From Locusta migratoria (lineage: Eukaryota; Arthropoda; Insecta; Orthoptera; Acrididae): a DNA stretch of 64,000 nt. The translations under genes were made by a program, and so were the position numbers. Below are positions 43,267-54,610 of this stretch, piece by piece. A model generated the notes under the pieces. It did not search any database. It saw nothing but the letters and a program-made list of their open reading frames with translations, and had not been told where the DNA came from. Position 1 is the first letter of the stretch; each line of letters starts with the position of its first letter. The stretch is taken from the NCBI GenBank assembly GCA_026315105.1, contig CM048744.1, positions 977,746,721 through 977,810,720 of the forward strand. The letters run 5' to 3'.

Positions 43267-44211
43267 GTGGTGTCGCACAAGTCTAAAGTGCGCGCCACGT
43301 ACTTTCGCCGCGCGCCGCCATGCAAGCACGGCGCTGCGTTCTTACATCAGCCACGAGCGCCCTCTTTCCTTAACTCCGATCGTGGCCACCCTGAACTGAA
43401 TCGGTCACTTGGCAAGAAGACCGGCACTAGGTAAGTCTCATCAGTAGGCAGGCTTCTATGTAGTTAAACTATGTATCTGCATTCCACTAGTCTTCAGTTA
43501 ACAAAGCTAAGTATTGTACTATCTCTACGAAATACATGTTGTTGTTATGGTCTTGTCCGGAGACTGGTTTGATGCAGCTCTCCACAATACCCTATCCTGA
43601 GCAAACCTTTTCATCTCCTCATAAGAACGGCAACCCACATCCACTTTAATCTGTTTACTATACGCGTCTCTTGGTCTTCCTCTGCGATTTTTAGCCCACA
43701 CACTTCCCTCCAATGCTAAATTTACGATTCCTCGATGTCTAAGAATGTGTCCTACCAAACGATCCCTTCTTTTAGTCAGGGCATGCCAAAAATTCCTTTT
43801 CTCACCAATTCTGTTCAGTACATCTTCATTAGTTATGCGATCTACCCACCTAATCTTCAGCATTCTTCTGTAGCACCACATTTCAAAACCCTCTATTCTC
43901 TTCCTGTCCGCACAGCTTATCGTCCATGTTTCACTCCCATACAAGGCAACACTCCACACAAATGCCTTCAGAAAAGACTTCCTTACACTTAAATTAATGT
44001 TCGATGTTAGCAAATTTCTCTTTTTCAAAAATATCTTATACTAATCTAACTTAGTGTTTCTAGTTTCTGCTGTCCCACTGGCTGGTCACCTCAGAGTCTG
44101 CACCAGCACACGCGTGCATCCTATTTCCCTGTGTCGGTCTGTCTCTCCTCGGCCACCGACACCTAGGACAACCGGCGGGAACGAGACACAAAAGTGGCGA
44201 CGAGGATGGGA
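43267..44211 (+). mobile_element. Possible LTR and primer-binding site, split by a LINE
   Basis: TGTGGTGTCGCACAAG at 43267 could be an LTR start. After an inserted LINE (43529-44035), sequence ends ..GAGACACA (44190), then AAAG and TGGCGACGAGGATGGGA (44195-44211), which looks like a primer-binding site of a gypsy-type LTR retrotransposon (TGG start, complementary to a tRNA 3' end). No gag/pol follows; the CR1-like 3' end at 44408 cuts in. A splice-like GGTAAGTCTC lies at 43432. Tentative. Confidence 0.4.
43529..44035 (-). pseudogene. Non-LTR LINE C-terminal fragment
   Basis: One open frame of 167 codons: SVRKSFLKAFVWSVALYGSE, IEGFEMWCYRRMLKIRW, ITNEDVLNRIGEKRNFW, RRDRLVGHILRH, NRRGRPRDAYSKQI and ending QDRVLWRAASNQSPD. 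This is the usual C-terminus of an RTE-like endonuclease/RT LINE, followed by an ACAACAACATG tail. RT catalytic motifs are absent because of 5' truncation. Open frame and clean ends suggest a fairly young insertion. Related to 28855-30200. Confidence 0.9.
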
Positions 44212-44407
44212 TACGAAAGTTTCACATAGATGCAGGTTGCAGTAGTTACGCAAAGAAAAACTTGCACAGCACCCAATGGTGCTGAGTGCCGCTTCAAATG
44301 AACTTACGGAGTGAAGACCACAACAGCGGTAACAAGGCGAACAACCGACTGACTGTAGGGCGTCACTTCACTAGATTTGCCAGTCGAGTGTCAGCTGGTA
44401 ATGGTCA

Positions 44408-44520
44408 GCTCTACATCTACGTACTTATTCCGCAATCCACCCAAAGGTGCGTGGCGGAGGGTACTGCTACCACTACTAGCTACCTGCTTTCCTGTTCCAC
44501 TCCCACACAGAACGAGCCCT
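44408..44520 (-). mobile_element. LINE 3' end fragment (another subfamily)
   Basis: Left end CTCTACATCTACGTACTTAT, then TGCGTGGCGGAGGGTACTGC and CTTTCCTGTTCCACTCCCAC: the reverse of a LINE 3' UTR with a TGTAGATG-type tail. The rest to about 44830 is GC-rich and unassigned. Confidence 0.6.
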
Positions 44521-45019
44521 GGTGCCGCTGCCTGCTGCAGGCGCACAGCCTGCGCTTATCGGGTTTGGCGAGTGGCAGGTGGGCGCTGTCGCTCTGGTAT
44601 GTGGGTCGCTCTCGTTCAGCACCTGTGTCCGCTCCATTCACATTCATTTATTAATTATTCCTCACTATCTACGCGCGCGGCACCTGCCATCGAAAGCCGG
44701 TCGCATTTATACATACCTGCAGACACCTGTGCACGATTTGTGATTCGAGCTCTCTGCGACCCGCATACCGTATACGACACACCGGACTTAAGTGTCTTTA
44801 CTTTGCATACAGGACGCATGCGACACTAGATATGCACGCATCAAAAATGTTCGCATATCCTACCAGGTGTCATTAACCAACGGCAAACTTCAGCTACTGT
44901 ACCCAGCCACAAATTTTGCTTATCACTGAACGTACCTTAAATCGAAGAATAACTGATTCTCCGTGTAACCGTGAAGTAAAATTCTTGAATATCAGTCTCC
45001 AGATCGCTTTTATGTTCTA

Positions 45020-45062
45020 AAAACATGACCGGTTTCGGAACAGGTGCCCATCTTCAGATCAA
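45020..45062 (-). ncRNA. Hammerhead-like motif
   Basis: On the minus strand: core CTGAAGA, extra T, a poorly paired hairpin (GG..CC closing), GAAA, self-complementary ACCGGT and C at the cleavage position. Stem I has only 2 clear pairs. Probably degenerate. Confidence 0.4.
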
Positions 45063-45292
45063 ATTTTTGAAGTTACAGAGTAACCTGTCCTGTGATGAAC
45101 GAAACACGTGAAACCAGCTATGGTGCTGCCACCTTGCACCAAAATGTAAACTATAATTTTCAGAGCTGTCAGTATTTTGTAAGCTGTCATGTTTTTAACT
45201 TAAGTACTTTTCATAGTGTCTAAGTGCAATGTTGCACTTCTTATTTTATACCAAATTTTTTAACAAGATGACCAGATTATAATATATATATA

Positions 45293-45334
45293 TGACCAGA
45301 TGATGGTGACACAGTGCACCGAAACCGGTCGTCA
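45293..45334 (+). ncRNA. Hammerhead-like motif with core change
   Basis: Stem I TGAC (45293-45296) with GTCA (45331-45334). The core reads CAGATGA instead of CTGATGA, a change expected to kill catalysis. Extra T follows, stem II is GGTG/CACC, then GAAA, ACCGGT and C45330. The tail is AATAAATTG...TTGCGATC. Confidence 0.45.
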
Positions 45335-46596
45335 CTTAATAAATTGTTAGTTTGCGATCTTGGCTTATCATTTGGAAACTAATTAAATAGTATATTCCTA
45401 CTGTTTCGTTTCCATTACAAGTTAACACAAATTTATATATACTACCATGAACGGCATTATGTCACAAACGACAAATTGTTTTATGGAAACTCTAATCAAT
45501 AATTCTCGATAACATTTACATTCGCTTTAACTTTTTGCCCGGCTGATTGCACGTAACAGAAATATTGGAGGGATGAACATATTTCTCTGCAAATGGAATT
45601 GTTGTGTTATAGCGTAAGCATTTACAATAACTTGTGAAAGTAACGATACAACAGAAACCCGAAGAAACACCGAAAACCTTGAACCCGTAGTACGCCTACT
45701 ACAATTGTTGATCTACCATCGCAACAGACAACTTACTGACAATTCCTAATATACAGCACTGGGACACATCAGAGTCAAGGAAATCGTGTTCTTCACACGA
45801 CGAAATTGTACACCTGTGCGCTAGGCCAACACTATTCATGCCTATGCGAGAGTGTCGTAGATTGCTGAGGACAACACGCAGTAGTTCTAGAAGCTGAATT
45901 CCAGGAGACAAATTTTATTCCCTAACAATATCGAACTCTGTACGTGTAAGATCCGAAGTGGGAAAATCGCTGCATCATTGCAGAACTTATTTTTCGTCGC
46001 TCCATATCGAAAGTAAAAGCGCGGGTATTATCCCGTAAACGGCCATCTTTTATTCCGTAGACAACACTCTACACAGAAATAATTTGTCGGTCAAGAAGTG
46101 CTCGGTACAGCTGCAAGTCTCGTCAGATACACCGCACCCCGACAACTACAGTGTCACCCGTCAAGAGGCGGCTATCTTTAGTTTTATCAGTGAAAGATGT
46201 GTGTGAAGAGCCGCAACGTCACGTCTCCTTCTAGCACTTTCACCCTGAGGGCAGTAGTCGCATTTCCTTTGTGCTCTAGTTCATGATTCATTACGGTATA
46301 AACAGTGTCGCTTTCTCAACTATTGCATTTTTTTTTTTTTTTAGTTATATTATTGTTCTTGCCGGCATGCGAAGTTTTCTGTGATAGGCGTCGATGCGAT
46401 TCAACGTCGAAATGTTTTCTGAAGTCACACAACAATGGTAACTTCCTGTTACCATTTCGCTAGCTTACCGAAACTCAACCGTAAAGAGTGCAAATTGTGT
46501 TTCACGTGATCGGTAATTTAGCAATCCCTGCTAACATCGCACACCGTTTGAACTCAGAAGTATGTACTAGTGTTAAGCAGTACACAAGAATGGCTG
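45335..46596. other. Unassigned DNA
   Basis: 1.26 kb; no recognisable gene or TE terminus. Confidence 0.45.
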
Positions 46597-48063
46597 ATAC
46601 CAGATGAGTGGCCAGGTGGATGCTGAGCTGTGCACCTGGAAACACAAACGTAACGGCACGGGGCCTGAGTCCCAAGGGTATGCACTGGATATACACCACG
46701 GTGATTAGACCCAGGGTCACCTATGGGGCGGTCGTGTGGTGGAAGAAGGTAGAAGAGCAGGTTGCTGCTAAGGAGCTTGGTGAGGTGCAGAGATTAGCCT
46801 GCTTAGCCACAACAGACGGAATTAGCAGCACACCAACTGCTGGGATGGAAACCATGCTGGATATGCCCCCATTACACCTTTTGGTCAAGATGGAGGTAGC
46901 GGTTGGTGCATACAGACTCAAATCTGGCAACAACTGGAACTCTTTGGGATATCCAGAATCACACACTAAAATAGTGTGTGAGGTAAATATAGGAAAGGTT
47001 GGGGAAATGCCAGCCGACTATATTATAACCCCATAGTGCTTCAACAAGCCTTCCAATATAACAATTGGAAGTAGGGAGCAGTGGGAGAAAATAGTTCGAC
47101 ACTGTACGGGGGATATTGTCTGGTTCACTGACGGGTCAATATCAGACCAAGGCGTTGGGGCCGGGGTACACGGGGTGCAGCCAAGACTGGAGGGCGTCAT
47201 CTCTCAAGGGAAACTGGCCTCGGTATTCCAGGCCTAAATCACTGCCATCAGGGCGTGTGTGGAGGAGAATTTGCATAGGTGCTACAAAGATCGTAGCATC
47301 TATATCTATTCAGACAGCCAGGCAGCCCTGAGATCACTGGCAGTTCCTGCAACAAGGTGTAAAATTGTTGCAGAATGTCACAGGGTTCTGGTGGAGCTAG
47401 GGGAAAGCAATAGAGTAAAATTTATTGTGGGTCCCTGGCCACTCGGGGATCAGTGGCAACGAACACGCAGACAGATTAGGCAGGATGGGGGCAGAGACTC
47501 CATTTATTGGACCGGAACCTGTCCTGAGGATCACCAAGGCAATGATCAAATTGGAGCTACGTAACTGGCTCAGAAGACAGCACGTAGAATATTGGACCAA
47601 AGTCCATCGACAAAAACATGGTAAGGTAATGATGCCAAAGCCATTTTTTAAAAGAAGCTATGCAATCCCCGGTCTGAACAGGAGAGAGATTAGACTCGTG
47701 GTTGGATTGCTGACACGCCATGGGAATTTCAAAAAACATCTACAGACAATGGGAATAACAGAATAGGACCATAAATGTAGGATCTGTGATGACGGTGATG
47801 AAACTGCATCACATCTAATCTTCGAATGCATCGCATTGGAGAGTCAATGGCACAGAACATTTGGGACAACCAGACCCGAAGAAATTGTGTCTAATAAAGA
47901 ACTGGTAAAGGGAGTGTTTGCACTGGTCAAGGGCATTGGTTGGCTTTACTAGATATACAGGGAGCGATACCGCACAATAAACTTAGTTTCGGTGAGGGCA
48001 GAGGCGGGTTGGACCAAGACTGTTTTGGTTTCCCTGAGAAAATCGAATCAAATAAAATAAAAT
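46597..48063 (+). pseudogene. R1/LOA/I-type LINE: RT end, RNase H and zinc knuckle
   Basis: A 5'-truncated LINE in three frames. 46608-47036: GLSPKGMHWIYTTVIRPRV, TYGAVVWWKK and VQRLACLATT (end of RT domain). 47110 onward: VWFTDGSISDQGVGAGV (RNase H with Asp in TDGS). Then IYIYSDSQAALRSL, VPGHSGISGNEHADRLGR (about 47425-47480) and LRITKAMIKLELRNWL. Finally a Cys-His knuckle CRICDDGDETASHLIFEC (about 47778). The 3' tail is AATAAAATAAAATC (48050-48063). At least two frameshifts and a stop at 47236 and 47764 break it. Inactive. RNase H separates it from the other LINEs here. Confidence 0.9.
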
Positions 48064-48765
48064 CAACGTAACGGCATCGATGAGCAGAGAGAAGTAGGAG
48101 GGCAAACTTTGTTGCCTAGTCAACACGGACCTTCAACTCGACATGGGACTGCAACTCAGTCAGATCGACCGGGCAGCAGTGGGGTCGCAGTGCTGGTGTT
48201 TGGTTCCGCGCGGAATTAAGTGCTCAGATAGAGCAGGATATGAGGTAGCAGAGCGATAGCCGGGACAATGGGAGTCTTATCATTAGAAGCGGGAAGGGCA
48301 TTCTGTAGAGTGAGTCACAGAGAAGTAGGCGAGGGGAAAATCGTAAAGATTAATCAAGTTTACTGTTTGCAAAAATCTTTTTAGCGTATCTACCACCAAA
48401 GCTAGCAGAAAAGAAATGGTATCTAATGATAAACATAACAAAAAAAAGGCACTATTTTCAATCAGAATGAATTGATCGGACACCATTGTTGCTCAAAAGA
48501 CCTCGTCTGGGGTTCTTCGGCCACCTGGTGGAAGTATTTCTACTGGACGCTGCTTCACAGAGTTGTGTGTCAATGATGATATGACTGGCGCGAAACCAAA
48601 CGAGTCCTTAAGCGAAGAGAATCTTAGATCCAGCCGGGCAGACGGTAACTACGTAGCGAATCACTAGTGTACCACGTTCGGTTTGAATTGGTCTGTTGTG
48701 AGCACTCCATAGCAGTTGGAAGTAGACTTTCACTGTTGGTATTAATGTTATTGGTGGTTTTACTG
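48064..48765. other. Unassigned DNA
   Basis: 700 bp; nothing recognised. Confidence 0.45.
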
Positions 48766-48776
48766 TAATGGGCTTT

Positions 48777-48924
48777 CAAAATCAAAATGTTCAAATGTTT
48801 GTAAATCTATCGAACCAAACTGCGTGGTCATCTGTCCGCAGCTTACAAACTACTTAAACTAAGGTAAACTATTAAGGACAACACACAAACACACCCATGC
48901 CCCGCTCGGCTACTCCACCGCGAC
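48777..48924 (-). mobile_element. SINE A with internal deletion and TSD
   Basis: Minus-strand copy lacking box B (GCCCCGCTCGGC joins body to head). TAATGGGCTTT at 48766-48776 and 48925-48935 is a perfect 11-bp target-site duplication. Confidence 0.93.
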
Positions 48925-49004
48925 TAATGGGCTTTAGGCAAGTTTCTGTGCCTAAACCTTCTTCCCTTGATGGTCAAGACATCCTTGAAGTATAAAAAGA
49001 CTTC

Positions 49005-49114
49005 GTTAGTCAAACAAACGAAAAAACAATTTTGTATATGTTCTACAAGTTTATTTTTGTTAGTCAAACAAACGAAAAAACAATTTTGTATATGTTCTAC
49101 AAGTTTATTTTTGT
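49005..49114. repeat. Perfect 54-bp tandem duplication
   Basis: The unit starting GTTAGTCAAACAAACGAAAA at 49005 repeats at 49059 without a visible difference. It directly abuts the hammerhead-like motif. Confidence 0.95.
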
Positions 49115-49115
49115 T

Positions 49116-49156
49116 TATTTAACCGGTTTTCGGCTTATGAGGCCATCTTCAGAGTT
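49116..49156 (-). ncRNA. Hammerhead-like motif beside Penelope-like sequence
   Basis: On the minus strand: core CTGAAGA, extra T, stem II GGC..GCC (or GGCCTCATAAGCC), GAA plus self-complementary AACCGGTT and A. Stem I is weak. It lies a few bases before a Penelope-like coding remnant on the opposite strand. Confidence 0.45.
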
Positions 49157-49159
49157 TTG

Positions 49160-49640
49160 AGTGCTGTGTTAGTCAATTTTCTAACTCAATCAAGCTCATC
49201 AAGTCGAGCTATCAAAATTTCATTCCACAAAATCTACGGAAGTCCCACTCACATGGACATATGTTCGCAAAAATTCCAAAGACGAGTAATTTACTCTTAA
49301 GTAGACCTGACTAACGCCAAAATCTGAGCACAGAACTCTGACGAAGGGTTGCAGCAAAGAAAAATTCTTTTGAGAAGAAATAGCTATTCTAGCAGAGATA
49401 TACTGAAAGCAAGACACCCTAAAACATATGCAGTTTCTGCCAAAAAACAATGAGCCGAAGAAAATAATGTCTTCCCCTTTGTAAAAGGCGTACACATTCT
49501 GTCACAAAGGTGCTACGCAGACACGACATTGAAACAGTGTTTAAACCAACAAGAAAAACGTCTGAATACAGCCAATGAACTACGCCCGCCGTTTGCCAAG
49601 CTCAAATGTACGAATTTCCTTTAAAGAAATTCAGTAGGGA
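49160..49640 (+). pseudogene. Penelope-like element, RT-to-endonuclease linker
   Basis: Degenerate frames give LRRNSYSSRDILKARHPK, VFPFVKGVHILSQ and, one frame away, VTKVLRRHDIETVFKPTRK (49500-49560). The 'P[FY]VKGV...L..H.I.TVF.PTRK' pattern is the conserved block between RT and GIY-YIG in Penelope-like proteins. A possible GIY start (MYEFPL) follows at about 49610. Stops and frameshifts are present. No catalytic block visible. Confidence 0.7.
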
Positions 49641-50271
49641 ATCAAGGGGAAGAAGGTGATACTCAAACTCCGCACCGTCCCCGAGCTTGGCTGTCGGCGT
49701 TCTTGAGGAGCGTCCTCAGGAGAATGTAACATAACCGTCAACATGAAGCACCAAGTTCCAACTGCACATCCTGTTTTGACAACCATGGGCGGCCGAAACT
49801 TTTACTCACAAATAAAACCATTTCCCAAACAAACTGAAATGGAAATTCCAGTGGTACGGTACGGTCGCAGCGAACCATCACCCTCCATGTGCATGCTGCT
49901 CGAGACCCTGCCCACCATGCTGGAAAACGTGCTGGTGGCTGTACAAACGGTGGGCAGGCTACGACGTATACTCTAGGCCCCTCAGCTCTTTGAGTGTGGA
50001 GCCAAGATACTAGTAATTACTTGGTCAATTCTCATGCATAATTTCAAACAAACGAACCTGTACGGTCAGATCTTTTACCTCCAATCCCTCGGAACGCAAT
50101 GCCGAACGTACGTCCATTTGTCCGTTTTTGCCCCTTGTTCTTCCAGAGAGTGTTTCCTGCAGGCTGTTCGTATACATTCGTACCCACAGACATAAAAGGC
50201 CAATGTCCTTTCATAAGGAATACATAATACTTAGGGATGTAATCAAACCGACTATGGAAAACGTGTCTAAC
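49641..50271. other. Unassigned DNA
   Basis: A 77-codon frame at 49743-49976 lacks motifs. Nothing else recognised. Confidence 0.4.
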
Positions 50272-50335
50272 ATTGTATTGGTGTGGTGTCTGTTCGTTCG
50301 GACGTCCGAAAGAACAGACACCACACCAATACAAT
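50272..50335. repeat. 64-bp near-perfect palindrome
   Basis: Arms 50272-50303 and 50304-50335 are reverse complements with one mismatch (31 of 32), centred on GAC|GTC, with no spacer. The outer sequence is ATTGTATTGGTGTGGTGTC. It may be two fused transposon ends. Confidence 0.95.
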
Positions 50336-50494
50336 AAGTATTTAAACGCGACGACGGCGTTAGCTTCAGTTATTTCACCGCAGATACGGTCATATGTCCG
50401 ACCTCGCACGGGAATCCGTAATGACGAGTGTAAGAGGGCATGGACGATAGGGGCGCTACAAACATAGCGTGCGACTTGTGGGAGTCTGAGACGG
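50336..50494. other. No recognisable feature
   Basis: Short unassigned gap. Confidence 0.4.
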
Positions 50495-50670
50495 ACGGAA
50501 GGCGAGCACGGGTGGTCAAGTGGTTAAGTCGAAAGCTGGCCCGAAGCGGGAGACCCGGGTTCGATTCCCGGTCCGGCTCACATTTTCACTTGTCGCCATT
50601 GCTTAATATCAATGCCCAAATGCGGCCACTGTCAATCCTTTCTTTCCTATCCTTCTTCCTTCCCTTCCTT
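50495..50670 (+). mobile_element. SINE D (fourth tRNA-derived type)
   Basis: Head GGTGGTCAAGTGGTTAAG (box A) and GGGTTCGATTCCCGG (box B), then body CACATTTTCACTTGTCGCC and a TTCC-rich end. The head resembles a tRNA, but the body and pyrimidine tail argue for a SINE. 62258-62375 may be a relative. Confidence 0.6.
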
Positions 50671-51272
50671 TAACAATAATTTGCAAGTGTCTAACACTGT
50701 TACGGAGATGCCTCGGCCACAATAAAACCAAAACACTCATAAGAAGGTATTAAAGGGGAAATTACCAAACGTCAAGTTCGTTTCCAAAAATTCAACCTCT
50801 AATTTCAATGAACTAGAGCAACGTCTACACAACATCTCGTTTTCTGAGGTAGTATAGGCATGTCATTCGTTTATGGGAAAAGGATTATTCATCATCTGAA
50901 CATTAAATTCATCTCTTGTATTTAGTTTTTTATTTACGGATTTTGCATTTCAATCGCCCCACACAGATAAAACTCTTACCGCGTAAGATCCAAGTCCATG
51001 AAACGTCAGCACGTCTGTCGATCCATCTTCTGGGGAACACTAATTTCAGATGATGTCATTACACGATGATTAGGATGAGCGGGGGGTTCCGTGATGCTAG
51101 AACCGCATACTAGAAGAAAATCTTTACAATAATGCTGGTAGATCATCTAAGACGTAAGACGATGTGTTAACATATCAGGACGAATCAACTGATAGTATAT
51201 CACAGATTTTCAATCAGTCATGTAAACTAGAGCTCAAAAATTTCAGAAAAGAAACACGTGAATTGTGTGTTG

Positions 51273-51275
<3 letters not shown>
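50671..51275. other. Unassigned DNA
   Basis: 600 bp; nothing recognised. Confidence 0.45.

Positions 51276-51340
<65 letters not shown>
51276..51340. repeat. (GA)n microsatellite
   Basis: About 32 GA units, uninterrupted. Confidence 0.98.
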
Positions 51341-51345
<5 letters not shown>

Positions 51346-51685
51346 TGAATTTCAGTTTCAGCTACAAGAACTTATGGTGTAACAATCGCAGCAGTGAGAG
51401 TGGCTTTCTTTAGCCTAGTACGTGAAAGACTTGTCCGGCTTTCGTATCCACGGCAGGAGCCGGTGGAACGCCATGCCAGTCGAGTAGGCCACGGCGACCG
51501 CAGACGTTAGCGTCGATTAACACGCGGGAAATTACGTCTGGTTGAAACGCTTGCGAAAAACTGCATGCAGTTGTGGCCCGGTTATCTCTCTCTGCCGACT
51601 GCCCCTCGCTAATACCAACTCGCACTGCAATCTCACTTAGGGTTCCGCAAGTAATTCCAAGTATCTAAATTAGGCTGAGCAACTA
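51341..51685. other. No recognisable feature
   Basis: About 345 bp; nothing recognised. Confidence 0.4.
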
Positions 51686-52335
51686 ACGCCTAAATCTTTC
51701 CGTTTTGTTTCCGATCTGATTTTTATTTTGCTGTACATGTCTTCCTATGTAGTTGGTTGCTAACAATATAGGTCCGCATTCAGAAGAGAAGAAATTTCGC
51801 AAACGACCTCGTCGCATCTTATAACGCCTTTTTTTAATGATTTCCACCCCAACTCATGCATAATTTCCGTGACTCTCTCTCCCTATATCGCGATAACACA
51901 AAACGAGCTGCCCTTCTCTGAATAGTCTGTCAGTCTCACTTGGTGGGGATCTTCAAAATAGTAGGCACAAGTGTGGTTTAGTCACTTTCTTTAGAAGAAC
52001 TGTTGCATCTTTTAAGTCTTCGGTTCGCTTTTCCTAGAATATTTTCTGTGTGTTCTTTCCAATTTAAGTTGTTCGTAATTGTTACTCCTAGGTATTTAGT
52101 TGAATTTATGGCCGGTAGTTTTGAATGATTTATCGTCTAAATGAAGTTTAACGGATTTCTTTTAGTGGTCATTTAGATAATATCAGCATGGTGCAAAAAT
52201 GGCAATTGACCCTTAATAGTGAGAAGTGCTTCTCACTACTAAGGGTCAACTGCCATTTTTTTGCAACCTCCTGATAGCTAAATCATTTTGCAGTTCCTTT
52301 TGATCTTCTGATAACTTAACTAAGCGATAACGGGT
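51686..52335 (-). pseudogene. CR1/L2-type LINE with internal inversion
   Basis: 51686-52170 is antisense LINE (3' half: TTACTCCTAGGTATTTAG and so on; the extreme 3' end is missing). 52171-52228 is a short sense piece (ATATCAGCATGGTGCAAAAA, the ISAWCKNWQLTL region). 52230-52335 is antisense again (GAAGATCAAAAGG region). The middle forms a near-perfect hairpin with arms about 52191-52227 and 52230-52265. Confidence 0.85.
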
Positions 52336-52759
52336 TTGCACTCAGGACTTCCAGATTCGTGTTTCATGATAGTGATTGCGTTATGACACAATGACAAATG
52401 ACTTGCTTTATCATAGTAAGATTCTATCGAGAATTTGTTACTTTTCGTAATGCACATATAAATAACGAGTATGACGCTGTCAGAGTTTCACTTACAAATA
52501 GAGAAAAAGCACAATAAATCCAGAAGCTGAAATGAACGTACCAATTGAAAATAAAGCGACACTAAATCACACTGTAAGGACTAGCCTCACTGACCAATTT
52601 TTCACGTCTACATATCCTCAATTTAGTCACCCGGAATTAATTAAAAGAATTTGACAGTATGAGAAGAACCCAAATAACCCAATAAAAACCCTTTTTTAAA
52701 GTTTTTTTACCAACCCTTATACGTACAGTATAAAAATACGCACACGAATGAAGAGCGTA
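52336..52759. other. Unassigned DNA
   Basis: Nothing recognised with confidence. Confidence 0.4.
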
Positions 52760-53002
52760 GCCGCGCTGGAGTAGCCGAGCGGTCTAAGTCGCCTAGCTTC
52801 GGAGCGCGCAGTTGCTCGCCGTCGGAGGTTCGAGTCCTCCCTGGGGCATGGGTGTGTGTTTATCCTTAGGTTAGTTTACCTTACCTAGTAACCTAAGGAT
52901 AACACCCACAGCCATGCCCCAGGGAGGACTCGAACCTCCACGGCGAGCAACCGCGCGCTCCGCAGCGAGACGCTTTAGACCGCTCGGCTACTCCACCGCG
53001 GC
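52760..53002. mobile_element. Inverted pair of SINE A copies (tail to tail)
   Basis: Left arm (52761-52873, plus) has head CTGGAGTAGCCGAGCGGTC, box B GGAGGTTCGAGTCC and GGGGCATGGGTGTGTG. The right arm (52889-53001) is its near-perfect reverse complement. A 15-nt loop (52874-52888) separates TATCCTTAGGTTA from TAACCTAAGGATA. Both copies are cut at the same body position, so one event probably made the pair. Confidence 0.93.
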
Positions 53003-54610
53003 CAAAGCAGATTAGAACCCAACGTACACAGTGTTACAACTTAGATCCTCAATCAACAGCATTATGCTTCTCTTCTACAACAAACCACCTTGTATTTTAT
53101 CTTACGATCTTCTGAAAGCTTTAATTGCCATCTGTTATTGACATGTATTTATAACAACGTTGACCAACAATGACACTATCAGTCTTCAAGGTTTCGCTGT
53201 CTTAAAAAGTCAAATTCGTGACAAGCGAGTTAGAACAAGAAAGTAAGTAAATACGATAAATGTTCTACAGATTTTCAATGTACTAGCTGATGTGAACAGC
53301 ATCCATTTAGGCCAATAGGGCGTAATATATTACAGCCACACAATATTGTCGAAGATACGATACAACGTATAGCAGTTACTGCTTGGGTGTCAACACTTCA
53401 ACATTACTGGTTTAACTTTTCGGGGCAAGCTGCAGGTAGATCGCATAAGTGCTTTTGTGTCCTAGTGATGGCATAACAGGAAGTGACGTCACAAAACTCG
53501 TACAGCTCCACGTCAACGTAACTTAACGCGTTCCGTGCGTAATGTATAATGCTACGTCTTCGAAAGCCATTGAGCACGCATCAGAGAACGGCGCATTGTG
53601 TTTCAAGCTGGCGCCAACCGCGTCGATCCGGAAGGTAGTCGTTTGTTATGAAACACCACACGCTCATTCAGACAAACCTTAATTCACACGCTAAAGCGGA
53701 CGCGAAGAGGCGCGTGTGATCATACACGCACAAGCAGTGAGAAAGCTATAGTGCCAGGGAGCGGTGAAACAATTGTTTTCTCTGCTGTGCCAGTAATGCC
53801 ACGAAATGAAGAAAGCTGACATTACGTTTCGAAACACTTCCCCTACAGCTGCATGACTACCGTGCAATTCACACTGAAATACCTGGCTGAGGGTTCAATG
53901 ACGAGCTACCGAAATGAGAGGTGGAGCCCAACTATTCAGGAAAATATTTTTTTTACTCGTTTCGTAGTTAATTGAGATGAGGTAGGATAATTATATATTC
54001 CTCATGAAAAAGACATTAACAAAGCAGAAGGATATAATTAAAGAAGCAATTACTTTCTACGATAAGTTATCGACTACTTTTAGATTCATGCTACTGGTGA
54101 AAGGAAGAGGGTCTACAAACTGTTCTTTGCATTGATAAACAGTCTCAGTGCCGTCAACTGTTTTCTTTCTCAGCGGCGATGAAAACAATCGGCCTCGCCT
54201 AGCTCTGGGGAAGAGGAGGAAAAAATAGTCAGGTGGTTTTCCTTCCAGAAAATTATTTAAAAATCTATATCTTACAAAGAGACCAAATGAGTATTGGAGT
54301 TTTGTAATTTTTTTATATTTATGGTACGTTAAGCTAAGATCTAAATCAACCAAAGCCATTCGATGCAACTCTAAAAACTCACGAGAAATTCGACACTAAA
54401 CTTTTCCAGGCACTTGTAAATACCTGTTATGGTGCTAATTATTCCAACTGCCGGCGTAGTTCATTTTCTAGTGTTGCTCGACTATCTACAAGTCGATGTT
54501 TTTCGTTATATACGATTACTTCAACTATTTAAATACAAAATTCATCAAATATATGGCAATTAACAATATCTAAAGGTTTTTTTAATGCACGCAGTTCTGT
54601 TTATTCTTAA
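53003..54610. other. Unassigned DNA with a LINE scrap
   Basis: 1.6 kb without a recognisable gene. 53850-53905 (CTACAGCTGCATGACTACCG, ATACCTGGCTGAGGGTTCA) is the decayed reverse 3' end of a CR1/L2-type LINE. Confidence 0.45.

Noticed and set aside
50510..50580. A tRNA gene-like sequence
   Set aside because: Boxes A and B are good, but the anticodon arm is irregular and a SINE-like body with pyrimidine tail follows.
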